From positions 1 to 5,947 of the forward strand of contig CAJWVP010000191.1 in the NCBI GenBank assembly GCA_913048145.1: a stretch of DNA of 5,947 nt, read 5' to 3'. Positions 1 to 5,917 of the stretch are shown piece after piece. The translations under genes and the position numbers were made by a program. The notes beneath the pieces are model-generated. The model was not told the origin of the DNA, searched no databases, and worked only from the letters and a program-made list of their open reading frames with translations. Origin of the DNA: an uncultured Rhodospirillaceae bacterium. GTDB taxonomy: Bacteria > Pseudomonadota > Alphaproteobacteria > Rhodospirillales > Casp-alpha2. Numbering within the stretch: position 1 is the first letter of the stretch; every line of letters starts with the position of its first letter.

Positions 1-1
1 C

Positions 2-514
2 GACGCGATGCGTGATGCTTTCTCGGTCCTGTCGTCTGGTCAGGCGACTGTGCCGATAAGGCTCGGGCTTGAAACAGAGTTCGGTGTTTCGCTCTTTATG
101 CCGGCGCATATGAAACCGTCAGGCCAAGCCGGCGCTAAGGTTGTGTCAGTGAATCCGGGTAATGTGACTAAAGGGTTACCAGTGATCCACGCAGTCGTCC
201 TGATCATGGACCCCGTAACGGGAAGGCCGTTAGCTCTAATGGACGGGACTTGGCTTACAGCTCTTAGGACTGGAGCAATCGGTGGACTGGCAGCTCAAGT
301 CTTGTCGCGCAAGGATTCATCTGTGGTGGCACTCTTCGGTGCCGGTGTTCAGGCGCGGACTCAGTTAGAGGCTGTCCGGTGCGTTCGTGATATTCAAGAA
401 GTACGGGTGGTTTCATTAAGCGAGACCAGTGCGCAGCAACTCGCTTCAGAACTCGAGGGTGTTACTGCGCTTGGGTTGAGCGATCCTGATATAGCGATCG
501 CCGGTGCCGATATC
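2..514 (+). pseudogene. Ornithine cyclodeaminase / mu-crystallin family, 3'-truncated remnant
   Basis: Family members are NAD(P)-dependent enzymes of the cytoplasm; ornithine cyclodeaminase converts ornithine to proline and ammonia, while relatives act as ketimine reductases or alanine dehydrogenases. The frame is open from base 2, and the family's first ~20 residues would lie upstream of the window, so ATG at 8 is probably internal (it matches the usual 'EAIDAMRDAF' context). Visible motifs are GAKVVSVNPGN, the substrate-loop region MDGTWLTALRTGAIGGLA and the Rossmann motif ALFGAGVQARTQLEA. Similarity stops after GADI (about 514). The frame then runs on to a stop at 662-664 as antisense of an acyl-CoA ligase start. 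Roughly the last 130 residues of a usual ~325 are missing, including the conserved catalytic Asp of the C-terminal half, so activity is unlikely. Codons are less GC-biased than in the dehydrogenase gene by eye. Family call is firm; exact substrate is not. Confidence 0.85.
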
Positions 515-697
515 ATGTTTTTGAAGGGCCGAGCCCAGTCGACGAGCATTAACCGCGACCCCCGCCCAATCAGACCGTCGCACATCACCATCTGCATCAA
601 CGGAAACAATCTCCGTTCCACCATGATAGCGCGCGGCATGATCGATCAGCGATCCGATCGTTAGCGGCCTATCCATCATCAGGCCGTTGAGCGGCAT
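494..697 (-). pseudogene. Acyl-CoA ligase (AMP-binding family), N-terminal fragment only
   Basis: The intact family activates fatty or other carboxylic acids with ATP and CoA and is usually about 540 residues long. Here only the start survives. From ATG at 697 the protein reads MPLNGLMMDRPL, then SLIDHAARYHGGTEIVS, ARRLGSALQ and finally IGTGDR. This is the characteristic opening of medium/long-chain and methylthiopropionate-type (DmdB-like) acyl-CoA ligases. Similarity ends near 494. The frame continues as antisense of the ornithine cyclodeaminase remnant and stops at 446, giving an 83-residue chimera. All AMP-binding motifs are missing, so it cannot be an active ligase. A strong Shine-Dalgarno still precedes it, suggesting recent decay. 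The N-terminal match is from memory of the family; a longer ATG at 718 exists but has no such spacing to a ribosome binding site. Confidence 0.72.
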
Positions 698-701
698 GGC
701 G

Positions 702-710
702 TCCCCTCCT
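702..710 (-). promoter_or_regulatory. Strong ribosome binding site of the broken acyl-CoA ligase
   Basis: On the minus strand AGGAGGGGA lies with 7 bases between the AGGAGG core and ATG at 697. This decides the start against the upstream in-frame ATG at 718 and shows that the original 5' end of the ligase gene was kept when the rest was lost. Confidence 0.65.
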
Positions 711-980
711 AAAGACAATGACCCACCTCGGGTCGCGTTAGTCTATCCGCAGGAAACCTGGCGCGTCCATTGGCAACACCCGCATGGTTAGCCGACGCCG
801 TGGGCTGGGTCGATCCCATCATCCGCATCGGCTCGGACGTCTGACGCCTAAGAAGGGTGCGCGCCACTCTCCTGCTTTCCCACCGGGCATATGTTAAGAA
901 ATTTTATGAACAGCCCCCAGTGGTTTCAATGTATGAGGACAAAAGACGCGTGGAACACGGGCCATCGCGGAAGATAATCG

Positions 981-1009
981 TTGAGCTATATCATGGGTCG
1001 GTCTATCAC
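981..1009 (+). promoter_or_regulatory. Candidate sigma70-type promoter for argC
   Basis: TTGAGC (981-986) and TATCAC (1004-1009) are separated by 17 bases, each matching four of six consensus positions. Transcription would begin near 1016, about 30 bases before the argC start. This is visible sequence similarity only. Confidence 0.35.
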
Positions 1010-1034
1010 CGGGGCCTGCTGAAACTTCTTAGCC

Positions 1035-1039
1035 GAAGG
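1035..1039 (+). promoter_or_regulatory. Ribosome binding site of argC
   Basis: GAAGG lies 8 bases before the GTG start at 1048. It supports GTG as the initiation codon, and the encoded N-terminus MKAKVFIDGDVGTTG agrees with the family start. Confidence 0.55.
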
Positions 1040-1047
1040 CAGAGACC

Positions 1048-2013
1048 GTGAAGGCAAAGGTTTTCATCGACGGCGACGTGGGCACCACAGGTCTACAAAT
1101 TCGCGCCCGTCTTGAGGGTCGAGCGGATATAGAGCTGTTGCGCCTGCCCGAAGATCAACGCAAGGCCCCGGCCCGGCGGAAGGAAATGCTGAATACCGCC
1201 GACGTGGCGATCCTGTGCCTGCCCGATGATGCGGCGCGAGAGTCGGTGGCGTTTGTGGATAATCCGGAGACCAAGATCGTCGACGCCAGCACCGCACACC
1301 GAGTCGCCGACGGCTGGACCTATGGCTTCCCGGAGTACAAGGCCGGCCAACGCGACGCCATTGCAGGCGCGACGCGGGTCTCCAATCCAGGCTGCTACGC
1401 CATTACGTCCGTGGCCATGCTTTATCCACTCATTCATCACGGCGTGGTGCCAGAGGATTGGCCGATCACAATCAACGCCGTGTCGGGCTATTCCGGCGGA
1501 GGTAAGGACCTGATCGCCGCCTTCGAGGATGAGGTGTCACCCAATCATACGGATAGCGCTTTTTACGCTTATGGTCTGAACTTAAAACACAAGCACCTCC
1601 CCGAAATCACCAAATGGAGCGGCCTTGCCCACGCGCCCGTATTCGTGCCCAGCGTCGGACGCTATCACCAAGGTATGATCGTTCAGGTGCCGCTACCGCT
1701 GTGGTCCATGCCCGACACGTCGACGCCAGAAGCCGTGCATGCGACCCTGACCAACCACTACGCCGGATCGCGCTTCGTCTCTGTGGCGCCGTTGACCGAT
1801 ACGGTGGGCATGAGCAAGCTCAACCCAGAGGATCTAAACGGCACCAACGAGCTTCGCTTGCATGTATTCGCATCTGCGGACATGAAACAGGCCGTGGTCA
1901 TGGGCCTCATCGATAACCTCGGCAAGGGCGCTTCGGGTCAGGCCGTGCAGAACGTGAACTTAATGTTGGGCATGCCGGAAGACTCGGGATTGACTAGCGA
2001 CAGACCAAACTAA
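1048..2013 (+). CDS. argC: N-acetyl-gamma-glutamyl-phosphate reductase, type 2
   Basis: ArgC reduces N-acetyl-glutamyl-5-phosphate with NADPH to N-acetylglutamate semialdehyde, the third step of arginine/ornithine synthesis, in the cytoplasm. The 321-residue product has the length of the short type 2 group (around 310) rather than the ~340 of the E. coli type. The Rossmann motif GDVGTTG lies at residues 9-15. The catalytic Cys is C116 in SNPGCYAITS. SGYSGGGKDLI (146-156) is typical of the family. The conserved His is probably H183 in HKHLPEI, and the C-terminal GKGASGQAVQN (292-302) is complete. The start is GTG with GAAGG upstream. All expected active-site elements are present, so the gene looks functional. 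It is transcribed alone and converges on the GntR gene, whose stop lies 50 bases away. The neighbours are not the ribosomal genes often found beside argC in this class, so it may be a second copy. Confidence 0.93.
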   Translation: MKAKVFIDGDVGTTGLQIRARLEGRADIELLRLPEDQRKAPARRKEMLNTADVAILCLPDDAARESVAFVDNPETKIVDASTAHRVADGWTYGFPEYKAGQRDAIAGATRVSNPGCYAITSVAMLYPLIHHGVVPEDWPITINAVSGYSGGGKDLIAAFEDEVSPNHTDSAFYAYGLNLKHKHLPEITKWSGLAHAPVFVPSVGRYHQGMIVQVPLPLWSMPDTSTPEAVHATLTNHYAGSRFVSVAPLTDTVGMSKLNPEDLNGTNELRLHVFASADMKQAVVMGLIDNLGKGASGQAVQNVNLMLGMPEDSGLTSDRPN

Positions 2014-2055
2014 AAGGGATCTGGCAAAAGCCGGTCATGATGTATCAAAGGGCAG

Positions 2056-2080
2056 GATCGGATCATAATGATGACCGATC
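2056..2080. repeat. Inverted repeat at the convergent 3' ends of argC and the GntR gene
   Basis: GATCGG (2056-2061) and CCGATC (2075-2080) form a 6-bp stem around a 13-base loop that itself contains ATCAT and ATGAT. It overlaps the last codons of the GntR gene. No T-run directly follows on either strand; a run of seven T at 2096-2102 is 15 bases beyond on the + strand. It could help end transcription for either gene but is not a clear intrinsic terminator. Confidence 0.25.
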
Positions 2081-2755
2081 GTCCTCGCGGATCACTTTTT
2101 TTACGGCCTCCCGCTTGTTCAGGAGATGCGATTTCAAGAGATGTGCGAGAAGCACTCCGTCGCGCGCCTCCAACGCGGCCAAAATCGCCTCGTGCTCCTT
2201 CATGGCTGCGTCCCAACGGTTAATGGACGCGTTCGCCAGATACCGGGCCCGACGGATACGTTCCGCCAACGAACGGTATACTTGCAGCAGGGTAGGGTTA
2301 GCCGCGATCTCCATGATCTTTTGATGGATCATCTGGTTCACGCGGTTGTAGCTGGGTTGATCGCCACGGGCATAGTGCATGGCCATTTCGTAATGCAGCG
2401 CCTTCACTTCGGCTACGTCAGCGTCGGTGGCGTTACAGCATGCCAGTTCACCGGACAAGGCTTCCAGCGACCCCATGATGGGAAATAACTCGTCCACGTC
2501 TTCCGGCGTAAGCTGGGTAATCCATGCGCCCCGGTTCGGCAACAACGTGATCACCCCATCGTTGGCGCAGACCTTCAACGCCTCACGCAGCGGCGTACGG
2601 GAAATGCCAAATTTAGCGCAAAGCTCCTTTTCGGGCACCCGGGTCCCGACCGGCAGTTCGCCTTGGGAAATCATTTCGCGGATCCGGTCGACCACCTCTT
2701 CGTGAAGGGTTGGGCGTCGGATCTCTTCAATCACAGCAAGGGCGGAATCGCTCAT
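2063..2755 (-). CDS. GntR-family transcriptional regulator, FadR/FCD subfamily
   Basis: This is a 230-residue DNA-binding regulator. The N-terminal winged helix (about residues 12-78) has the hallmark LPVGTRVPEKELCAKFGISRTPLREAL... followed by LLPNRGAWI. The C-terminal FCD ligand domain (about 86-215) keeps the probable metal ligands N140, H144, H188 (in KEHEAILAALEARDG) and H210. FCD regulators commonly respond to carboxylates such as lactate, glycolate or other hydroxyacids and often repress their own locus. The start ATG at 2755 shares its A with the TGA of the dehydrogenase gene (TGATG), and GAGAGGGGAG sits 7 bases upstream inside that gene, so the two are probably translationally coupled. 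The partnership suggests it senses the dehydrogenase substrate or product. DhdR of Achromobacter denitrificans, a GntR-type sensor of D-2-hydroxyglutarate encoded beside its dehydrogenase, is a relevant parallel. Family call is firm; the ligand is inference. Confidence 0.92.
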   Translation of the reverse strand: MSDSALAVIEEIRRPTLHEEVVDRIREMISQGELPVGTRVPEKELCAKFGISRTPLREALKVCANDGVITLLPNRGAWITQLTPEDVDELFPIMGSLEALSGELACCNATDADVAEVKALHYEMAMHYARGDQPSYNRVNQMIHQKIMEIAANPTLLQVYRSLAERIRRARYLANASINRWDAAMKEHEAILAALEARDGVLLAHLLKSHLLNKREAVKKVIREDDRSSL

Positions 2756-5739
2756 CAGATGGCTCCCCTCTCAACCAAAGCATCCGCCAACACACGGGCA
2801 ACATGGACCGCGTCCCGGGCCGCTCCGACTGCGATCTGATGGCGGCAACTCGTGCCGTCGGCAACAATCAACTCGTCCGTGCCGGCGGCGCGCACGGCCG
2901 GCAGCAGTTGGGCTTCGGCCATAGAGCGCGAGATATCCTGGTTCTCCGGCTGATAGCCGAAGGAACCGGCCATACCGCAGCAACTGCTGTTTATGACCTG
3001 GACTTCGAGATCTGGGATCAGCCCCAATGCCCTCTCAACTGATCCCATGACCGCAAAAGCCTTCTGATGGCAGTGGCCATGGACGTGGACCCGTTTCTGC
3101 TCCAACGGCTTCAAGGGCAGCGCCAAGCGCCCGGCGTCCGCCTCACAAGTTAGAAATTCCTCGAATAGAAACGCGTTGGCGGCCAAGGCCTCAGCCGCCT
3201 CGCCCTGTTGCAAGACTGTGAACTCGTCGCGCAGGCCGAGTAGGCAGGACGGCTCCAGCCCGACGATGGGGACCCCCCGTTCCACATAAGGCCCAAGGCT
3301 GTCAAGAACCCGGCGGGCCTCCACCTTCGCTTCATCCACAAGGCCGGCGGCGAGGAAGGTTCGGCCGCAACATAACGGCCGCCCCCCATCCGCCGGTACG
3401 GCCATGTGCACCGTGAAGCCACCAGTTTCTAGGACGCGGCGCGCCGCGCGGACGTTTTCAGGCTCGAACCATCGATTGAAAGTATCGGCCCAAAGAACCA
3501 CTTCAGGCCCCGTCGTTGCGGCACCGGCCTCATCATCGCGGAACGGCCTGGCGGCCCAGGTGGGCAAAGGCTGGCTAGCGGTGAGCCCAGTGATCATCTG
3601 ACCAAGCGCCGGCAGGCCGGGGACCCGGTTGCGAAGATTGAGTAGCCATCCGAGGGCAGAGGCACTCGCTGCGTAGCGCGGCAAGAAAGCGACCAGCTTA
3701 TCGAACAAGCGCAGCCCATGGCGTTGGCGGTAATGATAGAGGAACTCTGTCTTCATGCGCGCCATGTCGACGCCGGTCGGGCATTCGCGTTTGCAGCCCT
3801 TGCAGCCAACACATAGCGCCATGGTGTCATACATGTCATCGGACGTCAGCGCGTTGGGCCCCAGCTGCCCCGACAAAGCTAGACGCAAGGAGTTAGCCCG
3901 GCCGCGAGTCAGGTCCTTCTCATCACCCGTGGCCCGAAAGCTCGGGCACATGACGCCAGCGTCGCGTTTGCGGCACGCGCCGTTGTTATTACACATCTCA
4001 ACGGCCCCGTGCAGGCCACCCCACTCGGACCAGTCGAGCGCCGTATTGATCGGCTGGCGGACATAATCTTCCTTGAATCGGAGCAGGGTTCGGTCGTCCA
4101 TTTTCGGAGGGTCAACAATCTTGCCCGGGTTCATGATCCCGGCTGGGTCGAAGGCATCTTTCACCTCGCCGAATATCTCGGTCATCCGGGATCCGAACAT
4201 CGGTTTGTGGAATTCCGACCGCACCAGGCCGTCGCCGTGCTCACCGGAATGCGATCCCTTGTATTCGCGAACCATCTCGAAGGCTTCCTCGGCGATTGCG
4301 CGCATCTTCTTCACTTCGATTTCGGACTTAAGGTTGATCACCGGGCGTACGTGCAGGCAACCCACCGACGCGTGGGCGTACCAGGTGCCGGTGGTACCGT
4401 ACTTGGAAAAGACGTCGGTCAGCCGCGCTGTGTAGTCAGCCAGGTCCTCAAGGCGCACGGCGCAATCCTCGATGAAAGAAATGGGTTTCGCCTCCTCCTT
4501 CATGGACATCATGATGTTAAGGCCAGATTTTCGGACCTCCCAGACAGCCTTTTGGAAGATCAGATCAACCGCCTCAACGACGCCGCCAGGGAACCCCATA
4601 TCCGCCATCAGCTCATCCAGTTTGGTCAGCTTGCGACGCTGTTCCTCGGCGTCATCGCCAGCAAACTCGACCAGGAGCAGCGCTTGCGGCTCGCCCTGGA
4701 CGAAGCGGTCGACTGTGGCTCGGAACATAGGGATATCGCGGGCTAGCTCGATCATTGTGCGGTCCACCAATTCCACCGCTGCCGGACCAAGCTTGACGAT
4801 GTGTTGTGTCGATTCCATAGCGTCAAAGAAATTCGGAAAGTGGCATATGCCGAGGTGTTTGTTCTGAGGCAGGGGCTTGAGATCAAGGTGGATGCGCGTC
4901 GAGAAGGCTAGCGTCCCCTCCGAGCCGACGAGTAGATGCGCCAAATTTGGGTGCGTCTGCGGCCGGTTCACGGTGCTGTCCGCCCAGGTTCCGCGCGGTG
5001 GCCCGGCAGGCATCAGCGCGTCGATGTTGTAACCGCCAACGCGGCGCATGAGGTCGGGAAAGCTCCGTTCCACCTCCGCCTGCTCGCGGCGGCCTAAATC
5101 CAGAAGCCGGGAAACGAGCTGGCTCTGCTGGGGTAACAAATTGGCAAGTTGGGCGTTATCGGAGACTTCGCCAAAGATCATCTCGGAGCCGTCAACGAGA
5201 ATCGCATCCACAGCACGGACGTTATCACGCATGGTTCCGTAGACGATTGATCGAGCGCCGCAGGAGTTGTTACCAGTCATTCCGCCGATCGTTGCACGGC
5301 TGGACGTGGACACGTCCACTGGGAACCAGAGCCCATGGGGTTTCAGGTAGGCGTTCAGTTGATCAAGAACAATGCCCGGTTCTACCCAGGCCGATCGACT
5401 TTCCCTATCGAATTTAAGTACGCTATTGAGGTGCTTACTCATGTCAACGACTAGCGCCTCACCGACCGTTTGGCCGCATTGGGACGTGCCGCCACCGCGC
5501 GGCAACACGGGTATGTTCTCATCTTTGGCAATGGCCATGGCCCAGCGCACGTCATCAGACGATTCTGGTATGACGACACCCAAGGGTTCCACCTGATAAT
5601 GCGAGGCGTCTGTGCTGTAGCGGCCACGACTAAATCGGTCGAACAGAACCTCCCCCTGCAGGGCGCCATCCAAGCGCCGAGCTAGCGCGCTATCGCCAAT
5701 CCGGCCGTTACCTGTCAACCCCGGTTTCGCAATGGTCAT
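2755..5739 (-). CDS. FAD-linked oxidase with [4Fe-4S] and CCG domains, YdiJ-like D-2-hydroxyacid (probably D-2-hydroxyglutarate) dehydrogenase
   Basis: This family oxidises D-2-hydroxyacids to 2-oxoacids and passes electrons by FAD and Fe-S clusters to an acceptor, probably at the membrane. The product is 994 residues, close to E. coli YdiJ (about 1018). Domains in order: FAD-binding PCMH (about 50-285) with PRGGGTSQCGQTVG at 80-93 and GMTGNNSCGARS at 153-164. FAD-oxidase C-terminal domain (about 290-545) follows, with probable metal ligands H456 and H463 in HASVGCLH and E500/H501 in GEHGDG, as in D-2-hydroxyglutarate dehydrogenases. Next come Fe-S cysteines C583, C589, C598, then C643, C646, C649, C653 (CVGCKGCKRECP). 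Two CCG domains end the protein (C790/C791 with C832; C890, C920/C921 and C965). The start at 5739 is preferred because GGGAG sits 6 bases upstream; an in-frame ATG at 5796 lacks a ribosome binding site and lies within the promoter/palindrome region. It is followed directly by the GntR gene. Architecture is certain; substrate is inferred. Confidence 0.9.
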   Translation of the reverse strand: MTIAKPGLTGNGRIGDSALARRLDGALQGEVLFDRFSRGRYSTDASHYQVEPLGVVIPESSDDVRWAMAIAKDENIPVLPRGGGTSQCGQTVGEALVVDMSKHLNSVLKFDRESRSAWVEPGIVLDQLNAYLKPHGLWFPVDVSTSSRATIGGMTGNNSCGARSIVYGTMRDNVRAVDAILVDGSEMIFGEVSDNAQLANLLPQQSQLVSRLLDLGRREQAEVERSFPDLMRRVGGYNIDALMPAGPPRGTWADSTVNRPQTHPNLAHLLVGSEGTLAFSTRIHLDLKPLPQNKHLGICHFPNFFDAMESTQHIVKLGPAAVELVDRTMIELARDIPMFRATVDRFVQGEPQALLLVEFAGDDAEEQRRKLTKLDELMADMGFPGGVVEAVDLIFQKAVWEVRKSGLNIMMSMKEEAKPISFIEDCAVRLEDLADYTARLTDVFSKYGTTGTWYAHASVGCLHVRPVINLKSEIEVKKMRAIAEEAFEMVREYKGSHSGEHGDGLVRSEFHKPMFGSRMTEIFGEVKDAFDPAGIMNPGKIVDPPKMDDRTLLRFKEDYVRQPINTALDWSEWGGLHGAVEMCNNNGACRKRDAGVMCPSFRATGDEKDLTRGRANSLRLALSGQLGPNALTSDDMYDTMALCVGCKGCKRECPTGVDMARMKTEFLYHYRQRHGLRLFDKLVAFLPRYAASASALGWLLNLRNRVPGLPALGQMITGLTASQPLPTWAARPFRDDEAGAATTGPEVVLWADTFNRWFEPENVRAARRVLETGGFTVHMAVPADGGRPLCCGRTFLAAGLVDEAKVEARRVLDSLGPYVERGVPIVGLEPSCLLGLRDEFTVLQQGEAAEALAANAFLFEEFLTCEADAGRLALPLKPLEQKRVHVHGHCHQKAFAVMGSVERALGLIPDLEVQVINSSCCGMAGSFGYQPENQDISRSMAEAQLLPAVRAAGTDELIVADGTSCRHQIAVGAARDAVHVARVLADALVERGAI
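2763..2772 (-). promoter_or_regulatory. Ribosome binding site of the GntR gene, inside the dehydrogenase 3' end
   Basis: On the minus strand GAGAGGGGAG lies 7 bases before ATG at 2755. Together with the TGATG stop/start overlap it supports coupled translation of the two genes from one transcript. Confidence 0.6.
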
Positions 5740-5741
5740 CG

Positions 5742-5750
5742 CCCTCTCCC
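5742..5750 (-). promoter_or_regulatory. Ribosome binding site that fixes the dehydrogenase start
   Basis: On the minus strand GGGAGAGGG precedes ATG at 5739, leaving 6 bases after GGGAG. The upstream in-frame ATGs at 5796 and 5778 have only AT-rich sequence before them, so the shorter protein starting MTIAKPGLTGNG is the likely product. Confidence 0.65.
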
Positions 5751-5775
5751 TAGCCTTAACTGCGTCGGATCGTAT

Positions 5776-5793
5776 CATTTTGAATTCAAAATG
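5776..5793. promoter_or_regulatory. 18-bp perfect palindrome, candidate operator
   Basis: CATTTTGAATTCAAAATG at 5776-5793 is its own reverse complement. It lies 37 bases before the dehydrogenase start. AT-rich palindromes of 12-18 bp are typical of FCD/GntR operators, and a GntR gene belongs to the same unit, so it is the best candidate for the autoregulatory site. It also falls within the spacer of a weak candidate promoter (TTGCAT 5796-5791, 16 bases, TACGAT 5774-5769 on the minus strand). Binding by this regulator is inferred, not shown. Confidence 0.5.
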
Positions 5794-5843
5794 CAATATT
5801 TCCTGTAACCAAGGAGATGGGATTAAGAGCCAGAAAAATTAAA

Positions 5844-5872
5844 ATCATATAAAACAGTAATTTAAAACGCAA
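5844..5872 (-). promoter_or_regulatory. Candidate sigma70-type promoter for the dehydrogenase-gntR unit
   Basis: On the minus strand TTGCGT (5872-5867) and TATGAT (5849-5844) are separated by exactly 17 bases in an AT-rich region. The -10 element matches five of six consensus positions. Transcription would start near 5837, leaving about 97 untranslated bases, with the 18-bp palindrome downstream of the start point where a bound repressor could block elongation. Confidence 0.45.
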
Positions 5873-5902
5873 TTGTCTTTTCGATTGCATGGCTAGACAA
5901 TG

Positions 5903-5917
5903 AATGCATAATGCATT
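5903..5917. repeat. 15-bp inverted repeat upstream of the dehydrogenase promoter
   Basis: AATGCATAATGCATT is symmetrical about the central A at 5910. It lies about 30 bases upstream of the candidate -35 box on the minus strand, a position suited to an activator site, or it may serve a divergent gene beyond the window edge. No specific regulator can be named. Confidence 0.3.

Larger units (their letters stand above)
698..1047. other. Gene-poor stretch between the broken genes and argC
   Basis: No convincing gene is seen. It holds the retained ligase ribosome binding site, a short + strand frame open from 722 to a TGA at 842-844 whose end (AWLADAVGWVDPIIRIGSDV) looks protein-like but is not recognised, and a 64-residue + strand frame from GTG 857 to 1051. 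That last frame has no well-spaced ribosome binding site and no recognisable family. A candidate argC promoter lies near 981-1009. The stretch looks like decayed sequence left after gene loss. Confidence 0.5.

Noticed and set aside
1..1047. Mobile element or integration boundary as the cause of the gene remnants
   Set aside because: No transposase fragment, terminal inverted repeats or flanking direct repeats were found; a simple deletion explains the remnants.
857..1051. 64-residue + strand frame overlapping the argC start by four bases (GTGA)
   Set aside because: The overlap resembles coupled genes, but AGAAGG abuts the GTG with no usable spacing, the internal ATG at 929 has no ribosome binding site, and the translation resembles no family I know.
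1093..1440. 115-residue minus-strand open frame within argC
   Set aside because: It is a shadow of argC, which has complete catalytic motifs in the other strand.
2077..2102. Possible + strand intrinsic terminator before the run of seven T at 2096-2102
   Set aside because: The only adjacent stem is GATC with GATC, four base pairs, too weak to call, and it lies inside the GntR coding sequence.
4009..4746. 245-residue + strand open frame
   Set aside because: It lies entirely antisense within the well-supported dehydrogenase gene, and its length follows from the codon bias of that gene; no domain or ribosome binding site argues for it.
2740..5796. Longer dehydrogenase start at ATG 5796 (or 5778)
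   Set aside because: Neither has a ribosome binding site, the 19 extra residues are not family-like, and they would be encoded by the palindrome and candidate promoter region; ATG 5739 has a good site.
5811..5852. AAGGAG next to ATG at 5817 on the + strand, an 11-codon frame
   Set aside because: The ribosome binding site touches the start codon and the peptide is only 11 residues; it lies in the promoter region of the opposite strand.
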